From contig NZ_JQGJ02000008.1 in assembly GCF_000802155.2 (NCBI RefSeq), forward strand, positions 124,001 through 188,000: a DNA stretch of 64,000 bases, written 5' to 3'. Of the stretch, positions 42,457-50,792 are shown piece by piece. Numbering within the stretch: the stretch's first letter is position 1; each line of letters opens with the position of its first letter. A model generated the notes under the pieces. The model was not told the origin of the DNA, searched no databases, and saw only the letters and a program-made list of their open reading frames with translations. The translations under genes were made by a program, and so were the position numbers. This stretch comes from Pseudomonas frederiksbergensis (GTDB taxonomy: Bacteria > Pseudomonadota > Gammaproteobacteria > Pseudomonadales > Pseudomonadaceae).

Positions 42457-44082
42457 TCAGGGATACTTGCGCCGATCCGGTGCTGGCGGGAAATACTGGT
42501 ACAGCCAGGTCTCGCTCAAGGTACGGTCCTTGGAGCGCAGAAACAGCCGCATCGCTACCGGGTCCACGCGATCATCGGTCGGGTACCAGTCGAAGGTAAT
42601 CCGGTAGCCCTTGATTGCATCGAGCACCAACACGTTGAAGTCCTTGACCTCGCCATGGGAGCACGTCACCACCGGTTCGATACCCGTGCCCGCTGGCAAC
42701 TGGTCGAGACCGCCTCCGGTGAAGTCCACGGCAAAGCGCCGCGCCCAGACGGTCGGATAATGCTCGCCGGGTGCCCAACCTTCGATGAAACCGCCCATGC
42801 CGGAACGGGTGGCATCGACTCGCGCCAGGTCGGTGCTCACCGGTGGCAAGGCGCTCCAGTAAAGCTTGTAGCCATAGTTCAGCGAATCGCCGGCGGCAAC
42901 CGGTTTCTTCGGGGTCCAGAACGCGACGATGTTGTCCAGGGTTTCGCCGGTTGTAGGAATTTCCAACAGATCGACTGAGCCTTCCCCCCAAGCGGTCGTA
43001 GGCTCGACCCACAGGCTTGGGCGTTTGCTGTACCAGTCCACGGTGTCCTGGTAGCTCTCGAAGTCATGGTCGGTCTGCACCAGCCCGAAGCCTTTCGGGT
43101 TCTTGTCGGCGTACGCGTTGAATTGCAGGGTGGCGGGGTTGTTCAGCGGACGGCAGACCCACTCGCCGTTGCCACGCCACATGGCCAGCCGGTCGGAGTC
43201 ATGGATTTGCGGGTGAATGGTGTCGCACATGCGGCGCTCGACCGTGCCGCAGCTGAACATGCTGGTCATTGGTGCAATGCCCAGTTGCTCGATGGCGGTA
43301 CGGGCATTGATGTGCGCATCGATTTCCATGACGACCCGGGTCGGCTGGCAATCGATGTCAAAACGATAGGCGCCGGTGGCGCTAGGCGAGTCGAGCAGCG
43401 CATAGACCACGAAACGGGTGCTGTTCTTGTCCGGGGTTTCGAACCAGAACTTGGTGAAGTCAGGAAACTCCTCGCGCTTTTTGGCGTAGGTGTCGATGGC
43501 CAGGCCACGGGCCGATAGCCCGTACTGGCCGCTGGCATCGACAGCACGGAAATAGCTGGCCCCAAGGAATGAAACGATGTCGTGTCGGTCCAGCTCCGGT
43601 GCCTTGAATACCCGGAAACCGGCGAAGCCCAGGTCACCCGTCAATTGAGAGGTGTTGACCGTGGTCTTTTCATAGTTGAACAGCTCCGGACGGAAGTGCA
43701 CTTCCCGGGCCATGCGCGTCTTCGGATCGACGCTATACATGCGTACGGGTTGCTTGAACCCCATGCCGACATGGAAGAATTGTGCGTCCAGTTGCCCGTC
43801 CAGCTCATTCCACAGTGAGTGGTTGGTATCGTACTTGATGGCGTTGAATTGCAATGGCGACATCTGGGCCAGTGTCGGTGGCAGGACTTGCTTGGTGTCG
43901 ACATAACGGCTCTCGGCCAGCCGCCGGGCCTGGTCCTTCAAACCTTCGAAATCGAAGGGACGGGCTTCGCCATCGGCAGTCTGATCGGCGGCCCAGGCGC
44001 GCGCGGCCATGAGCCCGGAGGCCGATAGTCCGGTGTAGGCGGCGAAGGCCATGGAGGCCTTGAGCAGGTTCCTGCGGTGCAT
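42457..44082 (-). CDS. opgD: Glucan biosynthesis protein D
   Basis: This 541-residue periplasmic protein of the OpgG/OpgD family acts in the making or trimming of osmoregulated periplasmic glucans. A Tat signal, MHRRNLLKASMAFAAYTGLS, ends at AWA. The mature part has FDFEGLKDQARRLAESRYV, QFFHVGMGFKQPVRMYSVDP and GDLGFAGFRVF, then an Ig-like C-terminal domain ending in PPAPDRRKYP. The start at 44082 was chosen because it opens the Tat signal; earlier in-frame codons give no signal. opgG and opgH are not adjacent, which is normal for opgD. Confidence 0.95.
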   Translation of the reverse strand: MHRRNLLKASMAFAAYTGLSASGLMAARAWAADQTADGEARPFDFEGLKDQARRLAESRYVDTKQVLPPTLAQMSPLQFNAIKYDTNHSLWNELDGQLDAQFFHVGMGFKQPVRMYSVDPKTRMAREVHFRPELFNYEKTTVNTSQLTGDLGFAGFRVFKAPELDRHDIVSFLGASYFRAVDASGQYGLSARGLAIDTYAKKREEFPDFTKFWFETPDKNSTRFVVYALLDSPSATGAYRFDIDCQPTRVVMEIDAHINARTAIEQLGIAPMTSMFSCGTVERRMCDTIHPQIHDSDRLAMWRGNGEWVCRPLNNPATLQFNAYADKNPKGFGLVQTDHDFESYQDTVDWYSKRPSLWVEPTTAWGEGSVDLLEIPTTGETLDNIVAFWTPKKPVAAGDSLNYGYKLYWSALPPVSTDLARVDATRSGMGGFIEGWAPGEHYPTVWARRFAVDFTGGGLDQLPAGTGIEPVVTCSHGEVKDFNVLVLDAIKGYRITFDWYPTDDRVDPVAMRLFLRSKDRTLSETWLYQYFPPAPDRRKYP

Positions 44083-44440
44083 AAATACAACCTTTCTCGA
44101 AACAATCCCGAGCCGATCCTGGCAACAAAGATTGGCAAATGAGTTCGGACATGCCTTTGGCCAAACGCGACGAACGTTAGAACAGATACCTGAGAGCTGG
44201 ATCGGTTCACCGAGGCGCAAAATCATAGGGGAAATGCAGGCTGGGAGAGATAGGAAAGCGTGAGCTGGTCAAATTTTCTTACAGTTATTTCTTTTTTTGT
44301 GAAAAATTCGGAATTTTTTGACTAATTACTCTAAAACTCTCTTTTCACCCGGTGGATCCTTCCTATTCTTGTGGTTAATAGACGATGTAACCGGTTCACT
44401 AAGCGCTATTGGGTCAACTTGACGTAACGAAGGACAGGTC
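44083..44440. other. AT-rich intergenic region upstream of opgD and the 61-residue gene
   Basis: These 358 bases separate divergent genes. The section 44278-44345 is markedly AT-rich (long T runs and GTGAAAAATTCGG) and probably holds promoters for both sides. No gene, REP or strong hairpin was seen. Confidence 0.4.
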
Positions 44441-44626
44441 ATGACGAAAATACAGGGCATTGCCGAAATCCTGGGAGTCTTCCCGGGCCTGATCAACGCG
44501 CGCAGGAGGCGCCGGCTCAGCCTGGAAGAATTGAGATTGATCGAGCGCTACCGGGAGCTGTCGGAGAACGACCGGATCGCCATGCGTTACCTGGTGGATG
44601 CAATGCGCAGTGTTTCGCGGTTTTGA
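44441..44626 (+). CDS. Small Arg-rich conserved protein
   Basis: This 61-residue protein reads MTKIQGIAEILGVFPGLINA, then the basic patch RRRRR, then SLEELRLIERYRELSENDRI and a final helix. It is probably all helical, with a charged central segment that could bind nucleic acid. GAAGGA lies eight bases before the ATG, and codon use looks native. I recognise no family. It stands alone downstream of the AT-rich region; nearby lies a decayed toxin-antitoxin module on the other strand. Confidence 0.6.
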   Translation: MTKIQGIAEILGVFPGLINARRRRRLSLEELRLIERYRELSENDRIAMRYLVDAMRSVSRF

Positions 44627-44670
44627 ATACGGCACTGATGGACGGTTGGATCGGGAAAGGCCGGCGGGCC

Positions 44671-44760
44671 TCACTGCTCTGACCAGTCCGGAGGACGCTC
44701 GGTGCGTTGGTGCAGTATCCGCAGGACCTGAAATTGCCCCTGCACGAGTCGGTAAGGGGC
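44671..44760 (-). pseudogene. RelE/ParE toxin, C-terminal stump
   Basis: On the minus strand the frame reads APYRLVQGQFQVLRILHQRT and then ERPPDWSEQ before stop at 44671-44673. This is the last strand and tail of RelE/ParE-superfamily toxins, where YR-V-x6-VLRILHxR is conserved. All earlier toxin sequence is missing: upstream it joins directly to the antitoxin remnant. A deletion of most of the toxin explains the arrangement. It cannot be active. Confidence 0.7.
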
Positions 44761-44942
44761 TGCGCATCGGCATCCGCTATGCCTTCGTTGATCGCTTGCA
44801 GACGCCACGATTAGGCCTCTACATATCGAACCAATGCACGCTTGAGGTGATGTTGACGGTCACGGTCGGTGGCGGCAGCCAGCAAGTCCAGCTGTTGGGC
44901 CAGACCTTCCTCCATACGAAAGGACAAAACGGGCGAGGCCAT
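44761..44942 (-). pseudogene. RHH (CopG/ParD-like) antitoxin with an in-frame stop and lost C-terminus
   Basis: From ATG 44942 (GGAGATAATC before it) the minus strand encodes MASPVLSFRMEEGLAQQLDL and continues to RALVRYVEA, a ribbon-helix-helix antitoxin. The next codon is TAA (44811-44813) where the family has Glu. The frame then goes on as SWRLQAINEGIADADAQPLT before running into the toxin stump. One G-to-T nonsense change plus a downstream deletion account for what is seen. The 43-residue peptide left intact still holds the RHH core and could still bind DNA. Confidence 0.7.
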
Positions 44943-45085
44943 GATTATCTCCGGTGTATACGTTGTAGACGCCCTAGGTGCTGCCAGGATTTCCGTCAAC
45001 CGGCGAGCGTGCACCGATCGACGAAAACCTTGGCAGGACGAGCCCGTGGTAGGCGTGGGCATGCGTTGCCGACATTGTCTTGTCG

Positions 45086-46510
45086 TCAGTGCTTGAACAT
45101 CACATGCCGCACCACCGTGTAATCCTCCAGTCCATACATGGACATGTCCTTGCCGTAGCCCGACCGTTTCTGACCGCCATGGGGCATTTCGCTGACAAGC
45201 ATGAAGTGGGTATTTACCCAGGTGCAGCCGTATTGCAGTCGCGCCGAGAGGCGATGGGCTCGGCCGATGTCGGCGGTCCAGACCGATGAGGCAAGTCCGT
45301 AGTCCGAATCGTTGGCCCAGGCCAGCACTTGGGCTTCATCCAGGAACGGCGTGACGGACACCACCGGGCCGAAGACTTCGCGGCGTACGATTTCGTCATC
45401 CTGCTGGGCATCGGCCAGCACCGTCGGTTCGAAGAAAAAGCCGTTGCCCTCTACCGCCTTGCCCCCGGTGACCAGGCGGATATGCGACTGGGCGATGGCC
45501 CGCTCGACGAACGCGGCCACCCGGTCGCGGTGCTGGGCGGTGATCAGCGGGCCCATTTCGGTGTCGGGCTCGTTCTGCATACCGTACTTGATGCTGGCGA
45601 CGGCGGCGCCGAGTTTCTCGACGAATTTGTCGTAGATGCCTTGTTGGGCATAGATACGGCAAGCAGCGGTGCAATCCTGGCCGGCGTTGTAGAAACCGAA
45701 GGTGCGGATACCTTCCACCGCCGCGTCAATGTCGGCGTCGTCGAAGATGATCACCGGGGCTTTGCCACCCAATTCCATGTGCATGCGCTTGACGCTGTCG
45801 GCGGTGCTGGAAATGATGTTCGAACCGGTAGCGATGGATCCTGTCAGCGAAACCATGCGCACTTTCTGATGGGTGACCAGCGGGTTGCCCACGGTCTGCC
45901 CACGGCCGAAGATCACGTTGAGCACGCCGGCGGGGAAAATCTCCGACGCCAGTTCCGCCAGGCGCAACGCAGTCAGCGGTGTCTGTTCCGACGGCTTGAG
46001 CACTACCGTGTTTCCCGCGGCCAAAGCCGGGGCGATTTTCCAGGCAACCATCATCAACGGGTAGTTCCACGGTGCGATGGAGGCGATGACGCCGACCGGA
46101 TCCCGGCGAATCATCGAGGTGTGCCCTGGCAGGTATTCGCCGCCCGCCGAGCCGCTCATGCAGCGACTGGCGCCGGCAAAGAAGCGGAACACGTCGGCAA
46201 TTGCCGGGATTTCGTCATTCAGCGCAGCGCTGAAGGGTTTGCCGCAGTTGTCCGACTCCAGTTTCGCCAGCTCCTCGCCATTGGCTTCGATGGCATCGGC
46301 CAACTTGAGCAGCAACAGCGAACGGTCCTTGGGCGCCACTTGCGACCAGGATTCGAAGGCGCTGTCGGCGGCGCGCACGGCGGCATCGACCTGGGCTTCG
46401 CTGGCTTCGTTGATTTCCACCAGCACCCGCCCCAGTGCCGGGTTGAATACCGCCTGGCCGGGGCCTTCGCCGTTGACCAGGTGCCCGTTGATCAGCAGTT
46501 TGGTTTGCAT
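45086..46510 (-). CDS. patD: Gamma-aminobutyraldehyde dehydrogenase
   Basis: This 474-residue NAD+-dependent ALDH oxidises 4-aminobutanal to GABA in putrescine breakdown. Motifs are APWNYPLMMVAWKIAPALAA, the catalytic Glu in MELGGKAPVI and the catalytic Cys in GQDCTAACR, then EVFGPVVSVTPF. The ATG at 46510 (MQTKLLINGHLV) matches other PatD proteins, with AGAGGA eight bases upstream. It is the last gene of a YdcSTUV-patD-like operon. A 485-residue paralogue lies at the other end of the same operon. Confidence 0.92.
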   Translation of the reverse strand: MQTKLLINGHLVNGEGPGQAVFNPALGRVLVEINEASEAQVDAAVRAADSAFESWSQVAPKDRSLLLLKLADAIEANGEELAKLESDNCGKPFSAALNDEIPAIADVFRFFAGASRCMSGSAGGEYLPGHTSMIRRDPVGVIASIAPWNYPLMMVAWKIAPALAAGNTVVLKPSEQTPLTALRLAELASEIFPAGVLNVIFGRGQTVGNPLVTHQKVRMVSLTGSIATGSNIISSTADSVKRMHMELGGKAPVIIFDDADIDAAVEGIRTFGFYNAGQDCTAACRIYAQQGIYDKFVEKLGAAVASIKYGMQNEPDTEMGPLITAQHRDRVAAFVERAIAQSHIRLVTGGKAVEGNGFFFEPTVLADAQQDDEIVRREVFGPVVSVTPFLDEAQVLAWANDSDYGLASSVWTADIGRAHRLSARLQYGCTWVNTHFMLVSEMPHGGQKRSGYGKDMSMYGLEDYTVVRHVMFKH

Positions 46511-46569
46511 GTCCATGTCCTCTTGAATCGGGTTTGTGACTGCTGTGGGATTCGGTTCCACAGTGACAT

Positions 46570-47382
46570 TTACTTCCCACCACTCCCCGCCACACTCTCA
46601 CCCCCGCGGGTCAGGTAATACGCACCGAGAATCGGCAACATCGTGACCAACATCACCAGCATCGCCACGACGTTGGTTACCGGCACGTCGCGCGGGCGGC
46701 TGAGCTGGTTGAGCAACCAGAGCGGCAAGGTGCGCTCGTGGCCGGCGGTAAAGGTGGTGACGATGATTTCATCGAACGACAGCGCGAATGCCAACATCCC
46801 GCCGGCCAGCAGTGCCGACCCCAGGTTGGGCAAGATGATGTAGCGAAAGGTCTGCCAGCCGTCGGCGCCCAGATCCATCGATGCCTCGATCAGGCTGTGG
46901 GACGTGCGGCGCAGGCGGGCGATGACGTTGTTGTAGACGATCACCACGCAAAAGGTCGCGTGGCCGACAATGATGGTGAACATGCCGGGTTCGATGCCCA
47001 AGGTCTTAAACGTAGCCAGCAGGGCAATGCCGGTGATGATCCCTGGCAAGGCGATCGGCAGGATAAGCATCAGCGAAATGCCTTGTTTGCCAAAGAAATC
47101 CCGACGATACAACGCCGCCGAGGCGAGCGTGCCGAGGACCATGGCGATCAGCGTGGCAATGGCCGCGACCTGCAACGATAGCTTGATCGCTTCCAGCACG
47201 TCCGGGCGCGAAAAGGCCACGCTGAACCATTTCAAGGTCAGGCCCTTGGGCGGGAAGCTGAACGCAGCGTCTTCGGTATTGAACGCATAAAGAAAGATGA
47301 TCAGGATCGGAAAGTGCAGGAACACCAGCCCGCCCCATGCCGCGATCCGCAAGCCCCACGACGCTCGAGAGTCAGAGTGCAT
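46570..47382 (-). CDS. ydcV: Polyamine-type ABC transporter permease (YdcV-like)
   Basis: This 270-residue inner-membrane protein has six helices and the binding-protein-dependent permease loop EASMDLGADGWQTFRYIILP (EAA motif). It resembles PotC/YdcV: FLHFPILIIFLYAFNTED at the first helix and SFDEIIVTTFTAGHERTLPL, which is characteristic of the PotC branch. It overlaps the upstream permease gene by 11 bases. With YdcU it forms the channel; YdcT supplies ATP hydrolysis and YdcS the substrate. Confidence 0.92.
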   Translation of the reverse strand: MHSDSRASWGLRIAAWGGLVFLHFPILIIFLYAFNTEDAAFSFPPKGLTLKWFSVAFSRPDVLEAIKLSLQVAAIATLIAMVLGTLASAALYRRDFFGKQGISLMLILPIALPGIITGIALLATFKTLGIEPGMFTIIVGHATFCVVIVYNNVIARLRRTSHSLIEASMDLGADGWQTFRYIILPNLGSALLAGGMLAFALSFDEIIVTTFTAGHERTLPLWLLNQLSRPRDVPVTNVVAMLVMLVTMLPILGAYYLTRGGESVAGSGGK

Positions 47383-48319
47383 CGAAAGCCCCCAGTCGCT
47401 TGACGATGGATAGATAGACGGCGATCAACACGATCGGCACCAGCGTGAACGCCGCGGCCATGGGCATGTTGCCGATGGCGCCTTGCTGGGCGTAGACCAT
47501 GCTGCCGACGAAGTAGCCCGGCGGGCCCACCAGTTGCGGCACGATGAAATCCCCCAGGGTCAGCGAGAAGGTGAAGATCGAACCCGCTGCGATACCCGGG
47601 ACCGACAACGGCAGGATCACCTGCATGAACGTCTGGCGTGGCTTGGCGCCCAGATCCGCCGAGGCCTGCAGCAACGATGGCGGCAGGCGTTCCAGGGACG
47701 CCTGGATCGGCAGGATCATGAACGGCAGCCAGATGTAGACGAACACCAGGAAGCGCCCCAGGTGCGAGGTGGACAACGTGCTGCCGCCCACGCCCGGGAT
47801 TTCCAGTACGAACTGCAACAGCGGCCCCAGGCCCAGGTGCTGGATGAACCATTGCGCCACACCGCCCTTGGCCAGCAGCAGTGTCCAGGCATAGGCCTTG
47901 ACGATATAGCTGGCCCACATCGGTAGCATCACCGCAATGTAGAAAAATGCCTTGGTCTTGCCGCTGGTGTAGCGTGCCATGTAGTAGGCAATCGGGAACG
48001 CGACGATGGCACTGGCGATGGACACCGCGATGGCCATGCTCAGGGTGCGCCAGATGATGTCGAAATTGGACGGCTGGAACAGCGCTGCAAAATTCGCCAG
48101 GGTCAGGTCCGGCGTGACCGCCATGGTGAAGTCGTCGAAGGTGTAGAAACCCTGCCACAGCAAGGTCAGCAGCGAACCCAGGTAGATCGCGCCGAACCAG
48201 AGCAGGGGAGGCACGAGCAGCATCGACAGGTAGAGATTGGGCCGTCGGTACAGCAGGTTCGAAAACCGCCGCAGCGCAGAGCCGTGTGTCGCTGTGTGAG
48301 TCATGGCCAGGGTGCTCAT
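47372..48319 (-). CDS. ydcU: Polyamine-type ABC transporter permease (YdcU-like)
   Basis: This 315-residue six-helix permease of the PotB/YdcU type has PNLYLSMLLVPPLLWFGAIY at the first helix and the EAA loop QASADLGAKPRQTFMQVILP. FSLTLGDFIVPQLVGPPGYF is the PotB signature. Start at 48319 (MSTLAMTHTATHG), one base after the ATPase stop, so the genes are translationally coupled. The partner permease follows with an 11-base overlap. Confidence 0.92.
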   Translation of the reverse strand: MSTLAMTHTATHGSALRRFSNLLYRRPNLYLSMLLVPPLLWFGAIYLGSLLTLLWQGFYTFDDFTMAVTPDLTLANFAALFQPSNFDIIWRTLSMAIAVSIASAIVAFPIAYYMARYTSGKTKAFFYIAVMLPMWASYIVKAYAWTLLLAKGGVAQWFIQHLGLGPLLQFVLEIPGVGGSTLSTSHLGRFLVFVYIWLPFMILPIQASLERLPPSLLQASADLGAKPRQTFMQVILPLSVPGIAAGSIFTFSLTLGDFIVPQLVGPPGYFVGSMVYAQQGAIGNMPMAAAFTLVPIVLIAVYLSIVKRLGAFDAL

Positions 48320-48320
48320 C

Positions 48321-49358
48321 TCAGGCCTCGCCGCCGACGGTGTCGTGCAGGGCAACCATCGCTTCGCGGGCCCAGCGCACGGCGAGGTGCTGGCCGGCCT
48401 GATGCCCGGTGCCGTTGTCGCCCCACTGGGTGTTGGCCTGGCTGAGGCTCAGGGTCTGGCCGTTTTCCAGCTTCAATTCGTAGCGTGTCGCACTGCCCTG
48501 GTACTGGACGTCGTGGAGCAGGCCGCTGACCTCGATTTCATGGCTCGCCAGCGGGCCTTCGGCAAAACGCACATGTTCCGGACGAATCGAGAACGGCTGT
48601 GGATAACCGCTCAGTTGGCGCGCCAGTTCGCCACGGATCACGTTGGAAGTGCCGACGAATTCGGCGACAAAGGTGGTGGCCGGTTTCATGTAGAGATTGC
48701 GCGGTGTATCGACCTGTTCAATGCGGCCCTTGTTGAACACCGCCACCCGATCGGACATCGACAACGCTTCGGTCTGGTCGTGGGTGACGAAGATGAAGGT
48801 GATGCCCAACTGGCGTTGCAGCTTCTTCAACTCGCCTTGCATCTGTTCGCGCAGCTTCAAGTCGAGGGCGCCCAGAGGCTCGTCCAACAGTAATACCCGA
48901 GGGCGATTGACCAGCGCGCGGGCCAGGGCGACACGCTGGCGCTGGCCGCCGGAAAGTTGCACCGGCCTGCGCTCGCCGTAGCCGCCCAGGGCAACCATCT
49001 CCAGCGCTTCGTTGGCGCGCTGGATGCGCTCGGCCTTGGCGACGCCTTTGACCTTCAAGCCGTAGGCGACGTTGTCGCGCACGTTCATGTGGGGGAAGAG
49101 GGCGTAGTCCTGGAAAACCGTATTCACGTCCCGCTGGTAGGGCGCCAGTCCCACAGCTTCTTCGCCATGGATACGGATCGAGCCGGCGCTGGGCTGCTCG
49201 AACCCGGCGATCAGCCGCAGGCAGGTGGTCTTGCCTGAGCCGGAAGGGCCCAGCATGGAAAAGAACTCGCCGTCCTGGATATCGATACAGACCCGGTCAA
49301 CGGCCTTCACATCGCCGAACTGACGGGAAACGTGGCTGAATTGGACTGCAAGCGTCAT
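48321..49358 (-). CDS. ydcT: Polyamine-type ABC transporter ATP-binding protein (YdcT-like)
   Basis: This 345-residue ATPase of the PotA/CUT1-like group has Walker A GPSGSGKTTCLRL, the Q-loop VFQDYALFPHM, the signature LSGGQRQRVALARAL, Walker B VLLLDEPLGALD and the switch His in FVTHDQTEAL. The C-terminal TOBE-like domain (IRPEHVRFAEGPLAS) is normal. Its ATG at 49358 follows a REP pair that separates it from the binding-protein gene. Such a pair between ydcS and ydcT could let the binding protein be made in excess. Confidence 0.94.
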   Translation of the reverse strand: MTLAVQFSHVSRQFGDVKAVDRVCIDIQDGEFFSMLGPSGSGKTTCLRLIAGFEQPSAGSIRIHGEEAVGLAPYQRDVNTVFQDYALFPHMNVRDNVAYGLKVKGVAKAERIQRANEALEMVALGGYGERRPVQLSGGQRQRVALARALVNRPRVLLLDEPLGALDLKLREQMQGELKKLQRQLGITFIFVTHDQTEALSMSDRVAVFNKGRIEQVDTPRNLYMKPATTFVAEFVGTSNVIRGELARQLSGYPQPFSIRPEHVRFAEGPLASHEIEVSGLLHDVQYQGSATRYELKLENGQTLSLSQANTQWGDNGTGHQAGQHLAVRWAREAMVALHDTVGGEA

Positions 49359-49408
49359 GGTGCTGGGCTCCAGAAAGCGGGGCGCGAAGAATGTTGGAAT
49401 TCGAACCC

Positions 49409-49538
49409 GTGGCGAGGGAGCTTGCTCCCGCTGGATGGCGCAGCCATCCCAAACCAGCCTGTACGGTGTGTCAGGCAATACCGCGTCGGTCCGTTTGGGC
49501 GCGCTTCGCACGCCAGCGGGAACAAGCTCCCTCGCCAC
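49409..49538. repeat. REP doublet (REPIN) between ydcS and ydcT
   Basis: A plus-oriented REP (49409-49450) and an inverted one (49498-49538) face each other across 47 bases, so the 130-base unit can fold on itself. It fills the gap between two genes of one operon. Confidence 0.85.
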
Positions 49539-49552
49539 GGAGTTAGATCGAT

Positions 49553-50704
49553 CTAGCGCCCACCCATGATCGCAATGTAATCCTGGGTCCAGCGGCTGTA
49601 CGGCACGAACTTGCCGCCCTCGGCCTGTGGGGTTTTCCAGAAGGCGATCTTGTCGAACTGGTCGAAGCCGTTGGTCTTGCAGCCTTCGGCACCCAGCAGT
49701 TCGCTGCCTTTGCACGCCTCGGGCACGGCCGGCAGGGAGCCGAACCACGCGGCCACGTCACCCTGGACTTTCGGTTGCAGCGACCAGTCCATCCACTTGT
49801 AGGCGCAGTTCGGATGCTTGGCCTCGGCATGCAGCATGGTGGTGTCGGCCCAACCCGTGGCGCCTTCCCTGGGAATGGTCGAGGCGATCGGTTGCTTCTC
49901 GTTCATCAGGCCGTTGACCTGGTACGGCCACGCACCGGAGGCGACCACGCCTTCATTCTTGAAGTCGCTCATCTGCACGGTGGTGTCATGCCAGTAGCGG
50001 TGGATCAACGGCTGCTGGGCCCGTAGCAATTCAAGCACGGCCTTGTACTGGGCTTCGTCGAGCTGGTACGGGTCCTTGATGCCCAGTTCAGGCTTGGCGG
50101 TCTTGAGGTACAACGCTGCGTCGGCGATGTAGATCGGGCCATCGTAGGCTTGCACGCGACCCTTGTTCGGCTTGCCATCGGGCAGGTCCTGCGCTTCGAA
50201 CAGCACGCTCCAACTGGTAGGCGCCTGCTTGAACACGCTGGTGTTGTACATCAACACGTTCGGGCCCCACTGATAAGGCGTGCCGTAGGTCTGCTGGTTG
50301 ACCACGTACCACGGCGCGTCCTTGAGACGCGGATCGAGATTTTTCCAGTTGGCGATCAACGCGGTGTTGATCGGCTGCACGCGCTTGCCAGCAATCAGCC
50401 GCAACGAAGCATCGCCCGAGGCGGTGACCAGGTCGTAGCCGCCCTTGGTCATCAGGCTGACCATCTCGTCGGACGTGGCGGCGGTCTTGACGTTGACCTT
50501 GCAGCCGGTTTCCTTCTCGAACCCCGTGACCCAGTCGTAGGCCTTGTCGCTTTCACCGCGTTCGATGTAGCCCGGCCAGGCGACGATGTCCAATTGGCCT
50601 TCGCCGGCGCCAACGGCCTTGAGCGGCTCGACGGCCTGGAGACTGACGCTGGTCAGCAGCGCCGTGGTCATTGCGCTGAGCAATACGGTCTTGTGCGCGT
50701 ACAT
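49553..50704 (-). CDS. ydcS: Polyamine-type ABC transporter substrate-binding protein (YdcS-like)
   Basis: This 383-residue periplasmic protein has the signal peptide MYAHKTVLLSAMTTALLTSV, cleaved after LQA, and the type II binding fold of the PotD group. Strong YdcS-like segments are DIVAWPGYIERGESDKAYDW, KTAATSDEMVSLMTKGGYDL, YGTPYQWGPNVLMYNT and SRWTQDYIAIMGGR. Putrescine, or a related amine, is the likely ligand given the ALDH genes on both sides; E. coli YdcS was also reported to have PHB synthase activity. Start at 50704; AGAGGGAT precedes it. Confidence 0.93.
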   Translation of the reverse strand: MYAHKTVLLSAMTTALLTSVSLQAVEPLKAVGAGEGQLDIVAWPGYIERGESDKAYDWVTGFEKETGCKVNVKTAATSDEMVSLMTKGGYDLVTASGDASLRLIAGKRVQPINTALIANWKNLDPRLKDAPWYVVNQQTYGTPYQWGPNVLMYNTSVFKQAPTSWSVLFEAQDLPDGKPNKGRVQAYDGPIYIADAALYLKTAKPELGIKDPYQLDEAQYKAVLELLRAQQPLIHRYWHDTTVQMSDFKNEGVVASGAWPYQVNGLMNEKQPIASTIPREGATGWADTTMLHAEAKHPNCAYKWMDWSLQPKVQGDVAAWFGSLPAVPEACKGSELLGAEGCKTNGFDQFDKIAFWKTPQAEGGKFVPYSRWTQDYIAIMGGR

Positions 50705-50792
50705 GGAAATCCCTCTTGCTTTAATTATGGTCGGGGCAGTTTTGAACCGGTGAAGCGCCACGAAGGGCCTGTTATTAGAGTAGTGCTGTTGC

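Noticed and set aside
44641..45100. Plus-strand open frame across 44598-45122
   Set aside because: It overlaps the antisense toxin-antitoxin remnant, whose family-like translation explains the sequence better.
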